64,000 bases of DNA. Source: Lentibacillus cibarius. Lineage in GTDB: Bacteria > Bacillota > Bacilli > Bacillales > Amphibacillaceae. Positions 37,062-45,771 of the stretch are shown piece by piece. Numbering within the stretch: position 1 is the first letter of the stretch; each line of letters opens with the position of its first letter. A program made the position numbers and the translations under genes. The notes below the pieces were generated by a model. It did no database searches. It was not told where the DNA came from and saw nothing but the letters and a program-made list of their open reading frames with translations. The stretch lies in assembly GCF_005887555.1 (NCBI RefSeq), contig NZ_VCIA01000001.1, positions 496,001 through 560,000 of the forward strand. The letters are read 5' to 3'.

Positions 37062-37106
37062 CCTTGCAAGTAAAACTTATATCGCGAAATTTTATAGTTT
37101 GTTATC
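37045..37106. repeat. 62-bp dispersed repeat, copy B, overlapping the modA 3' end
   Basis: Second copy of the repeat at 29509-29570 (56/62 identities). It supplies the last five codons and stop of modA and extends to 22 bp before modB. Upstream of it, 36990-37044 has further palindromic sequence (CGACGTCCTGTACGTCG) not shared with copy A. Confidence 0.75.
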
Positions 37107-37128
37107 ATTTGAAAAATAGGTGATAAAT

Positions 37129-37818
37129 ATGCCCGATATTAATTACTCGCCGTTATGGTTATCCTTTAAAACAGCTGCAATTGCAACGGTTATTGTATTT
37201 ATCATCGGCGTGTTTTTGGCAAGAGCAATAGCACGGAATGATTTTTTTGGGAAAAGTGTTGTCGAGGCCATTTTTATGCTGCCGCTTGTACTTCCGCCTA
37301 CTGTTGTTGGTTTTGGGTTATTGGTTATTTTCGGAAAAAATGGACCATTAGGCACTATGATAGAGAACATGTTCGATACGCAAATTGTATTTACGTGGAA
37401 TGCTGTTCTCATAGCCGCCGTCGTCGTTGCGTTCCCGTTAATGTATCAAAGCGCCTCAGCAGCATTTCAGCAATTTGATCCAAACGTGGAAAAGGCAGCA
37501 TATACGATGGGGGCCTCGAGGTGGAAGGTGTTTTGGACTGTTTCTTTCCCGATTGCATGGCCAGGTTTGCTGTCTGGTCTTGTATTAACCTTTGCAAGGG
37601 CGCTCGGAGAATTTGGTGCAACGTTAATGCTCGCGGGTTATATTCCCGGTGTCACGAATACCATACCACTGGCGATTTACTTTGAGGTAGAGGCGGGGAA
37701 TACAGATACAGCAACATTTTGGGTAGCCATTATTATTATCATTGGCTTTAGTGCTATATTATGGCTAAATTGGTGGAGTAAACGGAATCTGTTGCGCTAC
37801 AAAAATAACGCCAGGTAA
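37129..37818 (+). CDS. modB: Molybdate ABC transporter, permease
   Basis: A 229-residue permease with five membrane spans. The EAA-type loop that contacts ModC is visible (VEKAAYTMGASRWKVFWTVSFPIAWPGLLSG), and ARALGEFGATLMLAG is typical of ModB. AGGTG lies six bases before the ATG at 37129; the GTG three codons earlier falls within that ribosome site. It is 67 bp after modA with the repeat in between, and 16 bp before modC. Confidence 0.93.
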   Translation: MPDINYSPLWLSFKTAAIATVIVFIIGVFLARAIARNDFFGKSVVEAIFMLPLVLPPTVVGFGLLVIFGKNGPLGTMIENMFDTQIVFTWNAVLIAAVVVAFPLMYQSASAAFQQFDPNVEKAAYTMGASRWKVFWTVSFPIAWPGLLSGLVLTFARALGEFGATLMLAGYIPGVTNTIPLAIYFEVEAGNTDTATFWVAIIIIIGFSAILWLNWWSKRNLLRYKNNAR

Positions 37819-37834
37819 TGGTGAGGGGAGTCAC

Positions 37835-38467
37835 ATGTTAAATATAAACATAGAAAAAGAACTAGCTCACTATAAGCTAAGTCTTTCATTTCAAGCTGCA
37901 GATGAAATTATCGTGCTTTTTGGTCCATCAGGTTCAGGAAAAACCACCGTGTTGAATTGTATCGCTGGTTTGACAGATCCGGATAAAGGTTATATACAAT
38001 TAAATCACAGGATTTTATTTGCTGAAAGAGACAAACCACTGCCTATTCAGAAACGTCATATCGGTTATTTATTTCAGGATTATGCGCTTTTCCCACATAA
38101 GACGGTTTGGAAAAATATAGCATACGGTATGCAAAACGAGCAGCTTGCTTTAGACCTGATGCGTGAGTTGCGAATTGAACATTTACAAAATCATTACCCA
38201 CAGCAAATCTCTGGCGGGGAAAAACAGCGAGTAGCATTGGCACGTGCATTAGCAACTGCCCCGGATCTATTATTGCTTGATGAACCATTTTCCGCATTGG
38301 ATGATGATACTCGTAAGCGAAGCCATGCCGAATTATTACGCTTGCACCGGATATGGAAAATACCGGTTATACTCGTAACCCACTCACGGGAAGAGGCAGA
38401 AAAATTAGGGGATCGGATATTATACATGGAAGATGGAACATTGAAACGTACAGAACCGCACAGCTGA
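37835..38467 (+). CDS. modC: Molybdate ABC transporter, ATPase (short form)
   Basis: A 210-residue ABC ATPase: Walker A GPSGSGKT (30-37), Q-loop LFQDYALFP, signature ISGGEKQ (125-131), Walker B LLLLDE (145-150) and H-loop histidine 183. Full-length ModC proteins carry an extra C-terminal molybdate-binding (TOBE/MOP) domain of about 130 residues; this one ends after the ATPase core, so the regulatory domain is missing. Context assigns it to modAB. Ribosome site AGGGGAG. Confidence 0.9.
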   Translation: MLNINIEKELAHYKLSLSFQAADEIIVLFGPSGSGKTTVLNCIAGLTDPDKGYIQLNHRILFAERDKPLPIQKRHIGYLFQDYALFPHKTVWKNIAYGMQNEQLALDLMRELRIEHLQNHYPQQISGGEKQRVALARALATAPDLLLLDEPFSALDDDTRKRSHAELLRLHRIWKIPVILVTHSREEAEKLGDRILYMEDGTLKRTEPHS

Positions 38468-38483
38468 TACCATTATTAAGCTG

Positions 38484-38514
38484 CAAAGCTCAGAATCAAT
38501 TCTTCTGAGCTTTG
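38484..38514. terminator. Shared terminator between modC and coaE
   Basis: CAAAGCTCAGAA and TTCTGAGCTTTG are perfect 12-bp complements in the 53-bp gap between these convergent genes. T runs are short on both sides. Confidence 0.6.
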
Positions 38515-38520
38515 TCTGAT

Positions 38521-39120
38521 TTATAGCACTTCCCATACCCGGAGCAGGGATTCAAGCTGCTGATATGACGCTTGTTTCGTTCCATTGTTATTGATCACGG
38601 CATCGGCAAGTGCGGCTTTCTCTTTGACCGGCATTTGTGCGTGAATCCGCTGGTACGCCTCTTTTTCCGAATAACCGTCACGATTCATCAATCGCTCCAA
38701 CTGAACTTCTTCGTCAACATAGACAACCACGGTCTTATCAACTAAATGAGTCAGTTTGCTTTCAAACAGCAATGGGATATCCAGAACAACACATTTTTCC
38801 CCAGATGCGGCTTTGGCATCTCTTTTTTTAAGCATTCTTTCTCTAACAGCTGGATGCACCACACTATTTAATTGTTTGCGTTTTTTTTCGTCGGCAAAAA
38901 CGATGTCTCCCAATTTTTTCCTGTCAATTGTTTTATCATCCCGGAGAATCGATTCCCCAAACATCTCGACAATTTGCTCATATGCCGTTTCCCCTGGCAT
39001 CACGACTTCCCTAGATATCTTATCCGCGTCAATCACTGGAATCTGATAATCATCAAACATTAACGAAACCGTACTTTTACCACTTGCAATACTGCCGGTA
39101 AGACCTATTATTAACGTCAT
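38521..39120 (-). CDS. coaE: Dephospho-CoA kinase
   Basis: A 199-residue P-loop kinase that performs the last step of CoA synthesis. The P-loop GLTGSIASGKST is at the N-terminus and the VLDIPLLFESKL motif and LMNRDGYSEKEAYQRIHAQM region follow. It lies 10 bp after mutM in a polA-mutM-coaE cluster, the order of other Bacillaceae. Confidence 0.95.
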   Translation of the reverse strand: MTLIIGLTGSIASGKSTVSLMFDDYQIPVIDADKISREVVMPGETAYEQIVEMFGESILRDDKTIDRKKLGDIVFADEKKRKQLNSVVHPAVRERMLKKRDAKAASGEKCVVLDIPLLFESKLTHLVDKTVVVYVDEEVQLERLMNRDGYSEKEAYQRIHAQMPVKEKAALADAVINNNGTKQASYQQLESLLRVWEVL

Positions 39121-39130
39121 GTGCTAGCCC

Positions 39131-39961
39131 TCATTTCATTTGTTGGCAGTTGAGGCAAACGTGTGTCCCTCGGCCGCCGATTTTCATTTTAACAATTTCT
39201 TTTCCGCACATCTTACAAGGTTCATTATCCCGTCCATAAACAAACAGGTCCTGTTGAAACATACCCATATCCCCTTGCGAATTAACATAGGAGCGGATAG
39301 TGGTCCCACCTTTGTCGATGGCTTCACGCAATGTGGCTATAGACGCTTCCCAAATAGCTGTTACTTCTTTTTTCTTTAATTTGCTGGCTTTTCGCAATGG
39401 GTGGACATTCGCTTTGAATAATGTTTCGTCGACATAAATATTCCCAAGACCTGCAACCACTGTCTGATCCAGTAGCACCGTTTTGATTGCTCGCTCCGTT
39501 TTTTTTAGCTTTTGATACAGATATTCTGCTGTAAAGGCGGCATCAAATGGATCAAGTCCTAATTGATTTAGTGGCTTATTATCCTGCGCTTCTCCTATGT
39601 CAAATACATGCATCGTACCAAACTTACGCACATCATTATAACGAAGTTCCTCCCCGTCGTTAAACACAAAAATAACATGGGTATGTTTTTTAACAGGTTC
39701 GTGAGACGGGTGAACACTATATTTTCCTTCCATCCGCAAATGCGACACGAGTACCGTATCATCGAGTTGAAACAGGAGAAACTTCCCTTTTCGGTCTAGA
39801 TCTCTGATTGTTTGTCCGATAAGTTGATGCTTGAATTGTTCCGCATCATCCGGCCGTTTAATCATATTAGACCAATAGACCCTAACATCGGCAATGGTCT
39901 TATTTATACAAAATCGCTTTAACGTTTCTTTGATGGTTTCGACTTCTGGCAATTCTGGCAT
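39131..39961 (-). CDS. mutM: Formamidopyrimidine-DNA glycosylase
   Basis: A 276-residue bifunctional glycosylase/AP lyase that removes 8-oxoguanine. The catalytic N-terminal proline and glutamate (MPELPEVETI), the LSHLRMEGKY-like loop (VSHLRMEGKYSV) and the C-terminal zinc finger (CKMCGKEIVKMKIGGRGTHVCLNC) are intact. Located 12 bp after polA. Confidence 0.96.
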   Translation of the reverse strand: MPELPEVETIKETLKRFCINKTIADVRVYWSNMIKRPDDAEQFKHQLIGQTIRDLDRKGKFLLFQLDDTVLVSHLRMEGKYSVHPSHEPVKKHTHVIFVFNDGEELRYNDVRKFGTMHVFDIGEAQDNKPLNQLGLDPFDAAFTAEYLYQKLKKTERAIKTVLLDQTVVAGLGNIYVDETLFKANVHPLRKASKLKKKEVTAIWEASIATLREAIDKGGTTIRSYVNSQGDMGMFQQDLFVYGRDNEPCKMCGKEIVKMKIGGRGTHVCLNCQQMK

Positions 39962-39973
39962 GTCATCTTCCCC

Positions 39974-42613
39974 TTATTTCGCATCAAACCAGCTGTCACC
40001 ATATTCATAATCAACTTTTAAAGGTACATTCAAGTCAACGGTGTGTTCCATGATAGCTGGTACGAGTTCCTTCAAATGTTCTATTTCTTCTTTTGGTGCC
40101 TCCAAGATCAATTCGTCATGTACCTGGAGAAGCATTCGAGCGTCCATTTTTTCGTCTTTCAATTTTTCGCTTAAATCAATCATTGCTTTTTTGATGATAT
40201 CTGCGGCACTTCCCTGGATTGGGGTATTCATTGCTGTTCGCTCAGCAAAAGAGCGCCGATTAAAATTCCTGCTTGTAATATCAGGCAAATAACGTCTGCG
40301 GTTCATGAGCGTTGTCACATAACCTCGATGCTTGGCCTCTTGGACAACTTCATCCATATAGGCTTTTACATCGGGATAACTTTCAAAGTAGCGTTCGATG
40401 AATTGTTTTGCCTCTTTACGCGTTATACCAAGACTTTGCGAAAGCCCGAAGTCACTAATCCCGTAGACAATACCGAAATTCACCGCTTTGGCTTGGCGGC
40501 GCATATTGGCGTTCACTTCCTCCTGAGAGACGCCAAATACATCCATGGCCGTTTTGGTATGGATATCCAAGTTGTTTGCGAACGCCTCCACCAACTTTTT
40601 GTCATTCGCAATGTGCGCCAAAACGCGGAGCTCAATTTGTGAATAATCGGCAGCAAACATCATCCAGTCGGTTTTTGACGGAACAAATGCCTGACGAATT
40701 TTGCGGCCTTCCTCAAGCCGGATGGGAATGTTTTGTAGATTTGGATCAATCGAGCTTAAGCGGCCCGTTTGCGTCAGCGCCTGATTAAACCTAGTGTGGA
40801 TCTTATGGGTATCCTTGTCCACCACTCTTAATAGTCCAGAAAGATAAGTGGATTGCAGTTTACTGAGCTGTCTGTACAAAAGAAGCTTTGGAATAATGTC
40901 ATGCTCATGCTGCAGCTGTTCCAGAACATCAGCGGCGGTAGAATATCCTGTTTTTGTTTTTTTGATGACAGGTAAACCCAATTTTTCAAATAGAATAGGA
41001 CCTAGCTGTTTTGGTGAATTAAGATTGAATTCCTCACCTGCCAGGTCATGAATTTCCTTTTCCAAATCGCTCAGACGCTGTTTCAGGTCCTTATCCATTT
41101 CATGTAGACGATTGGTATCAACCATCACACCGGTATGTTCCATTTCCCCTAAAATAAGAGCAAGAGGCATCTCCAGTTCCTTAAGTAATTCATACTGTTC
41201 ATTCGCCTTTAGCTGCTCTTCCATTTGATTTTTTAACCGGAAGAGAAGAGTTGTTTTACGGACAATATGGTTACTTAATTCATCCTGTTCAGGTACCTTC
41301 ATTTTGGCGCCTTTCCCATAAACTTCTTCATCGTATAACACATCTGCCTGATTTAATCGATGCGCAATTGCCGGAATGTCATGACTATTCTCAGCCGGAT
41401 TAAGCAAATAAGAGGCGAGTAGCATGTCAAATGTGATGCCTTGAATATGAATGCCTCGGTTTAATAGCGCAACTAATGTTTTCTTCGCATCAAAGACTAT
41501 TTTAGATTTGCTGCTGTCTTCAGCCCATGCCTGAAAAATATCGGAACTCAGTGCTGTTTCTGCCGGTATAAAATATGCCTTCTTTTCGTTGACGATCCCG
41601 ATACCTTCAGCCTCTCCGTAATGGTAATTTTCATCAAGCATTTCCACAACCAATGCTGCTTGATCACCAAGCATATCTTCTGTAATGTCATCAGCAATTT
41701 TGTAATCGATTGCCGTCAATTCAGCGCGTTCTTGTGTATCATCTGCCGGTTCACTGCCAATTCGGCTTAAAAGCGACTGGAAGCCTAAATCTTTGAAGAT
41801 CCTATTTACTTCCGTCTGTGGATAACCTGAATATACAATGTCGGCTATCGATACTTCTATTGGTGAATCTCGGTCAATCGTAACTAGCTGTTTACTCATA
41901 AATGCTTCTTCTTTATGGTTCTGTAATTTTTCCTTTAATTTTTCACCGCTTACCTCATCTATATGATCATATACGTTGTCCACTGTCTCAAATTGATTCA
42001 GAAGTTTTTGAGCTGTTTTCTCACCAACCCCCGGAACCCCTGGAATATTGTCCGAGTTATCCCCCATCAATGCCTTGAGATCAATTATCTGTTCCGGTGC
42101 AATAGCCATTTTTTCCTTCATGTAAGACGGCGTATACGGCTCGATATCACTGATCCCTTTTTTCGTTAGGTTTACAGTAACCTGGTCTGAAACAAGCTGG
42201 AGCAAGTCTTTGTCACCGGAAATGACCGTGACTTCCCACCCTTTCTCCTGTGCCTGTTTGGATAAAGTCCCGATGATGTCATCTGCCTCATATAAATCAA
42301 GCTGGTAATGCGACACCTGGAATGCATCCAGCACTTCCTTTAATAGTGGAATTTGTTCCGATAGTTCAGGTGGCGTCTTTTGCCGTCCGCCCTTATATTC
42401 CTGATAAGTTTCATGACGGAATGTCGTTTTACCGGCATCAAAAGCGACGAGTAGATGCGTCGGTTGTTCATCCTCCAAAATTTTCAATAACATATTGGTG
42501 AAACCATAGACAGCATTGGTATATACACCTTTATCATTATTCAGCAGTGGCAGCGCAAAAAAAGCCCGATAAATCACACTGTTTCCGTCAATCAATACAA
42601 GTTTATTTGACAT
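39974..42613 (-). CDS. polA: DNA polymerase I
   Basis: An 879-residue family A polymerase for Okazaki fragment maturation and repair. The N-terminal 5' nuclease (LIDGNSVIYRAFFALP, GDNSDNIPGVPGVGEKTA) and the C-terminal polymerase (motif A AADYSQIELRVLAH, motif B RRQAKAVNFGIVYG, motif C QVHDELILEAP) are complete. The middle 3'-5' exonuclease domain lacks the acidic metal ligands, as is usual in Bacillus PolA. Start at ATG 42613 with GGAGG eight bases upstream; the frame is open seven codons further. Confidence 0.97.
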   Translation of the reverse strand: MSNKLVLIDGNSVIYRAFFALPLLNNDKGVYTNAVYGFTNMLLKILEDEQPTHLLVAFDAGKTTFRHETYQEYKGGRQKTPPELSEQIPLLKEVLDAFQVSHYQLDLYEADDIIGTLSKQAQEKGWEVTVISGDKDLLQLVSDQVTVNLTKKGISDIEPYTPSYMKEKMAIAPEQIIDLKALMGDNSDNIPGVPGVGEKTAQKLLNQFETVDNVYDHIDEVSGEKLKEKLQNHKEEAFMSKQLVTIDRDSPIEVSIADIVYSGYPQTEVNRIFKDLGFQSLLSRIGSEPADDTQERAELTAIDYKIADDITEDMLGDQAALVVEMLDENYHYGEAEGIGIVNEKKAYFIPAETALSSDIFQAWAEDSSKSKIVFDAKKTLVALLNRGIHIQGITFDMLLASYLLNPAENSHDIPAIAHRLNQADVLYDEEVYGKGAKMKVPEQDELSNHIVRKTTLLFRLKNQMEEQLKANEQYELLKELEMPLALILGEMEHTGVMVDTNRLHEMDKDLKQRLSDLEKEIHDLAGEEFNLNSPKQLGPILFEKLGLPVIKKTKTGYSTAADVLEQLQHEHDIIPKLLLYRQLSKLQSTYLSGLLRVVDKDTHKIHTRFNQALTQTGRLSSIDPNLQNIPIRLEEGRKIRQAFVPSKTDWMMFAADYSQIELRVLAHIANDKKLVEAFANNLDIHTKTAMDVFGVSQEEVNANMRRQAKAVNFGIVYGISDFGLSQSLGITRKEAKQFIERYFESYPDVKAYMDEVVQEAKHRGYVTTLMNRRRYLPDITSRNFNRRSFAERTAMNTPIQGSAADIIKKAMIDLSEKLKDEKMDARMLLQVHDELILEAPKEEIEHLKELVPAIMEHTVDLNVPLKVDYEYGDSWFDAK

Positions 42614-42699
42614 GTGCCAATCCTCCGATCGCAACGAAATACTTCCTATAGTGTATCATTAATCATACAACCTTGATAAACATAAAACTGTTTTCTTAA

Positions 42700-42878
42700 G
42701 GCTATTTTTTGAACACAAAAGATATATAATACGACGCAACTTTGTATGAGTGTTAAACTGACGCTGCGGAAATACACTCGGTGAAGCATACGCTCCTCGT
42801 AGGTTTTATTATATGTTCATCTTTCTTCTTCCTTTCAAGTCTTGTGTGTTCATTTCAGACTGTGAAAGTTGAATTATT
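42700..42878. repeat. Internally deleted copy of the 20.8-kb inverted-end repeat
   Basis: The sequence joins three blocks homologous to the repeat at 20735-21401: the end motif GATATATAATACGACGC (inverted-end copy with changes), the block TTTGTATGAGTGTTAAAC..GCTGCGGAAATACAC from one inner end, and the outer flank TTTCAAGTCTTGTGTGTTCATTTC plus GAAAGTTGA. The GC-rich centre of about 400 bp is absent. It lies between polA and a small membrane ORF and contains no gene. Confidence 0.6.
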
Positions 42879-42889
42879 TAGTTAAAAAA

Positions 42890-43015
42890 TTATTGCCGTA
42901 TCTTGAGCTTGCTTACCTCATCTTCCAGTTTACGTATTCGTTTCTGCATATTGTAGATAACTGGTAAATAAGCAACGGCAATAATAACAATAACCCAAAA
43001 GGCACTCATATCCAT
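42890..43015 (-). CDS. Putative 41-residue membrane protein with coiled-coil tail
   Basis: A short ORF below usual size cut-offs. Residues 4-21 (SAFWVIVIIAVAYLPVIY) form one hydrophobic segment; the rest (NMQKRIRKLEDEVSKLKIRQ) is a charged heptad-like helix that would lie in the cytoplasm. A GGGGGG ribosome site lies 7 bases before the first ATG, with a second in-frame ATG two codons later. It is on the same strand as polA and phoR, in the gap between them. I do not recognise the family; the shape resembles small membrane anchors that bind a partner through a coiled coil. Confidence 0.65.
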   Translation of the reverse strand: MDMSAFWVIVIIAVAYLPVIYNMQKRIRKLEDEVSKLKIRQ

Positions 43016-43080
43016 TCCGTATCCCCCCAAATGAACTGCTTTAGTCATTAACTTCCCTTAGTATAACAAAAACACCCCCA

Positions 43081-44469
43081 TTACGGGGATGTTTTGTCAT
43101 ATTTGGGAAGTAGAACATGAAATGCGGAACCTTCGCCAGGCTTGCTATCAACAGAGATTTTCCCATCATGCACCTCTACAATATGTTTGACAATGGCGAG
43201 ACCGAGTCCTGTTCCACCTGTATCTCGGCTACGAGCTTTATCCACCCGATAAAACCGCTCAAATATCCTTGGAATAGCCTCCTGGTCAATGCCGATTCCA
43301 TTATCGGAAACCGTGATATAAACATTTTCTTCTTCATCAGTTATCGACAAATTCACGTCGCCATTTTCCGGTGTATAACTAATGGCATTTGTTAATAGAT
43401 TGATGAGTATTTGTTTAATTCGTTTCCCATCAGCATGCATTGTTATGTCTTTTGTTACATCCGTTGTCAGGCTGATACCTTTTTGCTCTGCACGTTGCTG
43501 AATAATCGGCAAAACCTCACTTATCAGCCGATCGAAATTAATGGTTGTTCTCGTTAATTTAAATTCATCTTTTTCAAGTCTAGACAATGTAAGTAGATCT
43601 TCAATCAAACTACTAAGGCGGGAACTTTCATCATAAATAATCTTTAAAAAGTTATTAAGTGTCTCCTTATCGTCCATCGCACCATTTAGCAAGGTCTCAG
43701 TAAATCCAGTAATCGAGGTAATTGGTGTTTTCAGTTCGTGTGATACATTCGCCACAAAGTCCTTTCGCATTACTTCAAGCTTTTTTAGATGAGTAATGTC
43801 ATATAACAGCAGGACTGCACCCTTTAACATGTTCCGTTCATCAAATATCGGCGCACCGATGATATCAATATATTTTTTTTCAAAATCAATCGTCTGCGTG
43901 AACGAATCTGTTATATTTTTTTCGTACAGAAATGTATGTTGCACTGTTTGATGAATCGTTTCATTCTCCAAAACATCGTAATATAAATAGCTTCGATAAT
44001 CCTGTGGGGTCCCACCGAACATTGATAAAAATTTTCGGTTGACTAAGTGAATGTAGCCTTTACCATCAATTAGTACAAGACCGCTTTGTGTATTATCAAT
44101 AACCGTTGACAGCTGCTCTTCCTGCATCTGCTCCTGCATTCGAAATTCACTTAGGTTCCGGGCCAATACATTCAATTTATTATTGAGCTCACCTATACTA
44201 CCACCTGACTCATGATGGATTCGAGCCCGGTAATTACCTTCCAACAGTTCATCAACTAGTCTTGAAGACTTCCAGATGGGCCTTATATATTTTTCATTCA
44301 CATGAAGCATGATGACAAGCAAGATAATATATTCCACAACAAGGATTGATGCAAGAATAATATACGCTTCTGTTAGCTGGCTAATAATAATCCCCGTTAC
44401 AGCAACGAGAATAAAAATACCAGCATGATAAGCTGCCAGCGGTTTTCCTAATAAAGGTCGTAATCGCAT
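43081..44469 (-). CDS. phoR: Phosphate-regulation sensor histidine kinase PhoR, lacking the external domain
   Basis: A 462-residue histidine kinase. Two membrane helices (about 17-32 and 37-56) are joined by only about four residues, then a HAMP linker, a PAS domain (about 120-230), the phosphorylated histidine 244 in VSHELKTP and an ATPase domain (DNGIGI, GTGLGL). B. subtilis PhoR is about 579 residues and has a sizeable domain outside the membrane; that part is absent here. The gene overlaps phoP by one base, and partner and PAS similarity support PhoR. Confidence 0.9.
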   Translation of the reverse strand: MRLRPLLGKPLAAYHAGIFILVAVTGIIISQLTEAYIILASILVVEYIILLVIMLHVNEKYIRPIWKSSRLVDELLEGNYRARIHHESGGSIGELNNKLNVLARNLSEFRMQEQMQEEQLSTVIDNTQSGLVLIDGKGYIHLVNRKFLSMFGGTPQDYRSYLYYDVLENETIHQTVQHTFLYEKNITDSFTQTIDFEKKYIDIIGAPIFDERNMLKGAVLLLYDITHLKKLEVMRKDFVANVSHELKTPITSITGFTETLLNGAMDDKETLNNFLKIIYDESSRLSSLIEDLLTLSRLEKDEFKLTRTTINFDRLISEVLPIIQQRAEQKGISLTTDVTKDITMHADGKRIKQILINLLTNAISYTPENGDVNLSITDEEENVYITVSDNGIGIDQEAIPRIFERFYRVDKARSRDTGGTGLGLAIVKHIVEVHDGKISVDSKPGEGSAFHVLLPKYDKTSP

Positions 44470-45161
44470 TATGTTGGTTCCTCCAATTTGTAACCCAGTC
44501 CTCTTATCGTTTTAATATACATTGGCTTTTTTGTATCCGGTTCAATCTTTTCCCGCAAGTGACTAATATGAACATCAACAATTCGAGTGTCTCCAGCGAA
44601 GTCATAGTTCCAAACCGCACGCAGAAGCTTTTCCCGTGATAACACTTCACCCTTATGAGAAGCAAGGTAGTATAGCAACTCAAATTCTTTTCTGGTAAAT
44701 GCAAGGGGCCTTTCGTTTCTTTTCACCTCATATCGATCCGGATAAATGGTCAAATTGCCGACTACCATAAATTTAGTGCTTTCGCTCCAGGATTTTTCCA
44801 TCCGCCTTAAAATGGCTTTTACACGGGCAATCACTTCTTTGGTACTGAACGGCTTTGTCAAATAGTCATCCGCACCAAGCTCCAGCCCTAGAATTTTGTC
44901 AGTCTCCTCATCTCTCGCTGTAAGCATAAGGATTGGCGTGTCAATCTGATTGTTCCGCAAATACCTGCATACATCCATACCATCCATTTCAGGTAGCATT
45001 AAATCAAGAATTATTAGATCGTAATGACCACTTTTTGCCTTTTGAATCGCCGTAATACCATCATAAGCCACATCGGTTGCAAACCCCGCCTGTTCAACAT
45101 TAAATGTCAGTAGCGTAATAATAGATGGCTCATCATCTATAATCAGCACCCGTTTCTTCAA
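44469..45161 (-). CDS. phoP: Phosphate regulon response regulator PhoP
   Basis: A 230-residue OmpR/PhoB-type regulator. The receiver has acidic residues 9-10, the phosphorylated Asp 53 (LIILDLMLPEMDG) and the conserved Lys (LTKPFS). The C-terminal winged helix carries LLYYLASHKGEVLSREKLLRAVW and RTIRGLGYKLE. The start is TTG at 45161, six bases after GGGGAG. It controls phosphate-starvation genes together with PhoR. Confidence 0.95.
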   Translation of the reverse strand: MKKRVLIIDDEPSIITLLTFNVEQAGFATDVAYDGITAIQKAKSGHYDLIILDLMLPEMDGMDVCRYLRNNQIDTPILMLTARDEETDKILGLELGADDYLTKPFSTKEVIARVKAILRRMEKSWSESTKFMVVGNLTIYPDRYEVKRNERPLAFTRKEFELLYYLASHKGEVLSREKLLRAVWNYDFAGDTRIVDVHISHLREKIEPDTKKPMYIKTIRGLGYKLEEPT

Positions 45162-45198
45162 TTAGTACTCCCCATTCCTATGCATGTTAGTTACCCTT

Positions 45199-45227
45199 AT
45201 CTTACAATGAACAGGCAGTCATGTGAA
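45199..45227 (-). promoter_or_regulatory. Sigma-A promoter of phoPR
   Basis: TTCACA (45222-45227), 17 bp, TAAGAT (45199-45204) on the minus strand, about 38 bp before the phoP start codon. Confidence 0.6.
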
Positions 45228-45277
45228 ACGATTCTTTTTTAACATTAAATTTACCGGGGGTTGTAATTATATCGAAT

Positions 45278-45754
45278 TTAAAAAAAGTTTTCCAGTGATT
45301 GTCCTGTCAGGGATTCGGGTTCATAAGCGGGGCAGACATTAAGTTTTCCTTTTACAACTTCATCACCTTCATGGTCAAAGCCGATTACTGATAGCGTCAC
45401 TTCATGATTTTCTTGATCAATAGCAATCACTTCCAATGTGAGTTTCACTTCAGCATAATGGTAAACTGGTTTTAGAAAACGCATTTCATGTTGGGTGATA
45501 TGGCTTCCGGGTCCAGGCAGGTTCATCGATACAATGGATGACACCATACCGAAGAGCATAACGGATGGGACAACTGGCTGTTTATACGGGGTCTGTGAAG
45601 CATAATCATGTTGTATATAGAGTGGGTTGGCGTCATTGGTCAAACCTAAATATAATAATAGTTCCTTATCCTCTATGATACGGGATGTGGTATAGGAATC
45701 TCCAATTTGTAAATCATTGATTTTCTTTCCTAATTTTCTTCTTTTTCCGATCAT
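45278..45754 (-). CDS. MaoC-like (R)-hydratase domain protein
   Basis: A 158-residue single hot-dog-fold protein of the MaoC dehydratase family, related to (R)-specific enoyl-CoA hydratases. The hydratase motif region reads LGLTNDANPLYIQHDYAS, where D and H stand at the catalytic positions (D-x4-H-like), followed by PVVPSVMLFGM and GPGSHITQHEMRFLKPV. The acyl substrate is not predictable. GGAGGTG precedes the ATG at 45754. A cre site overlaps the promoter region, which suggests control by CcpA and a role in carbon or lipid use. Confidence 0.82.
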   Translation of the reverse strand: MIGKRRKLGKKINDLQIGDSYTTSRIIEDKELLLYLGLTNDANPLYIQHDYASQTPYKQPVVPSVMLFGMVSSIVSMNLPGPGSHITQHEMRFLKPVYHYAEVKLTLEVIAIDQENHEVTLSVIGFDHEGDEVVKGKLNVCPAYEPESLTGQSLENFF

Positions 45755-45771
45755 GTCAACACCTCCATCTT

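Noticed and set aside
34500-38500. Genomic island or prophage around modABC and yeiH
   Set aside because: No integrase, attachment repeats, tRNA or phage genes; all genes are ordinary transport and stress genes.
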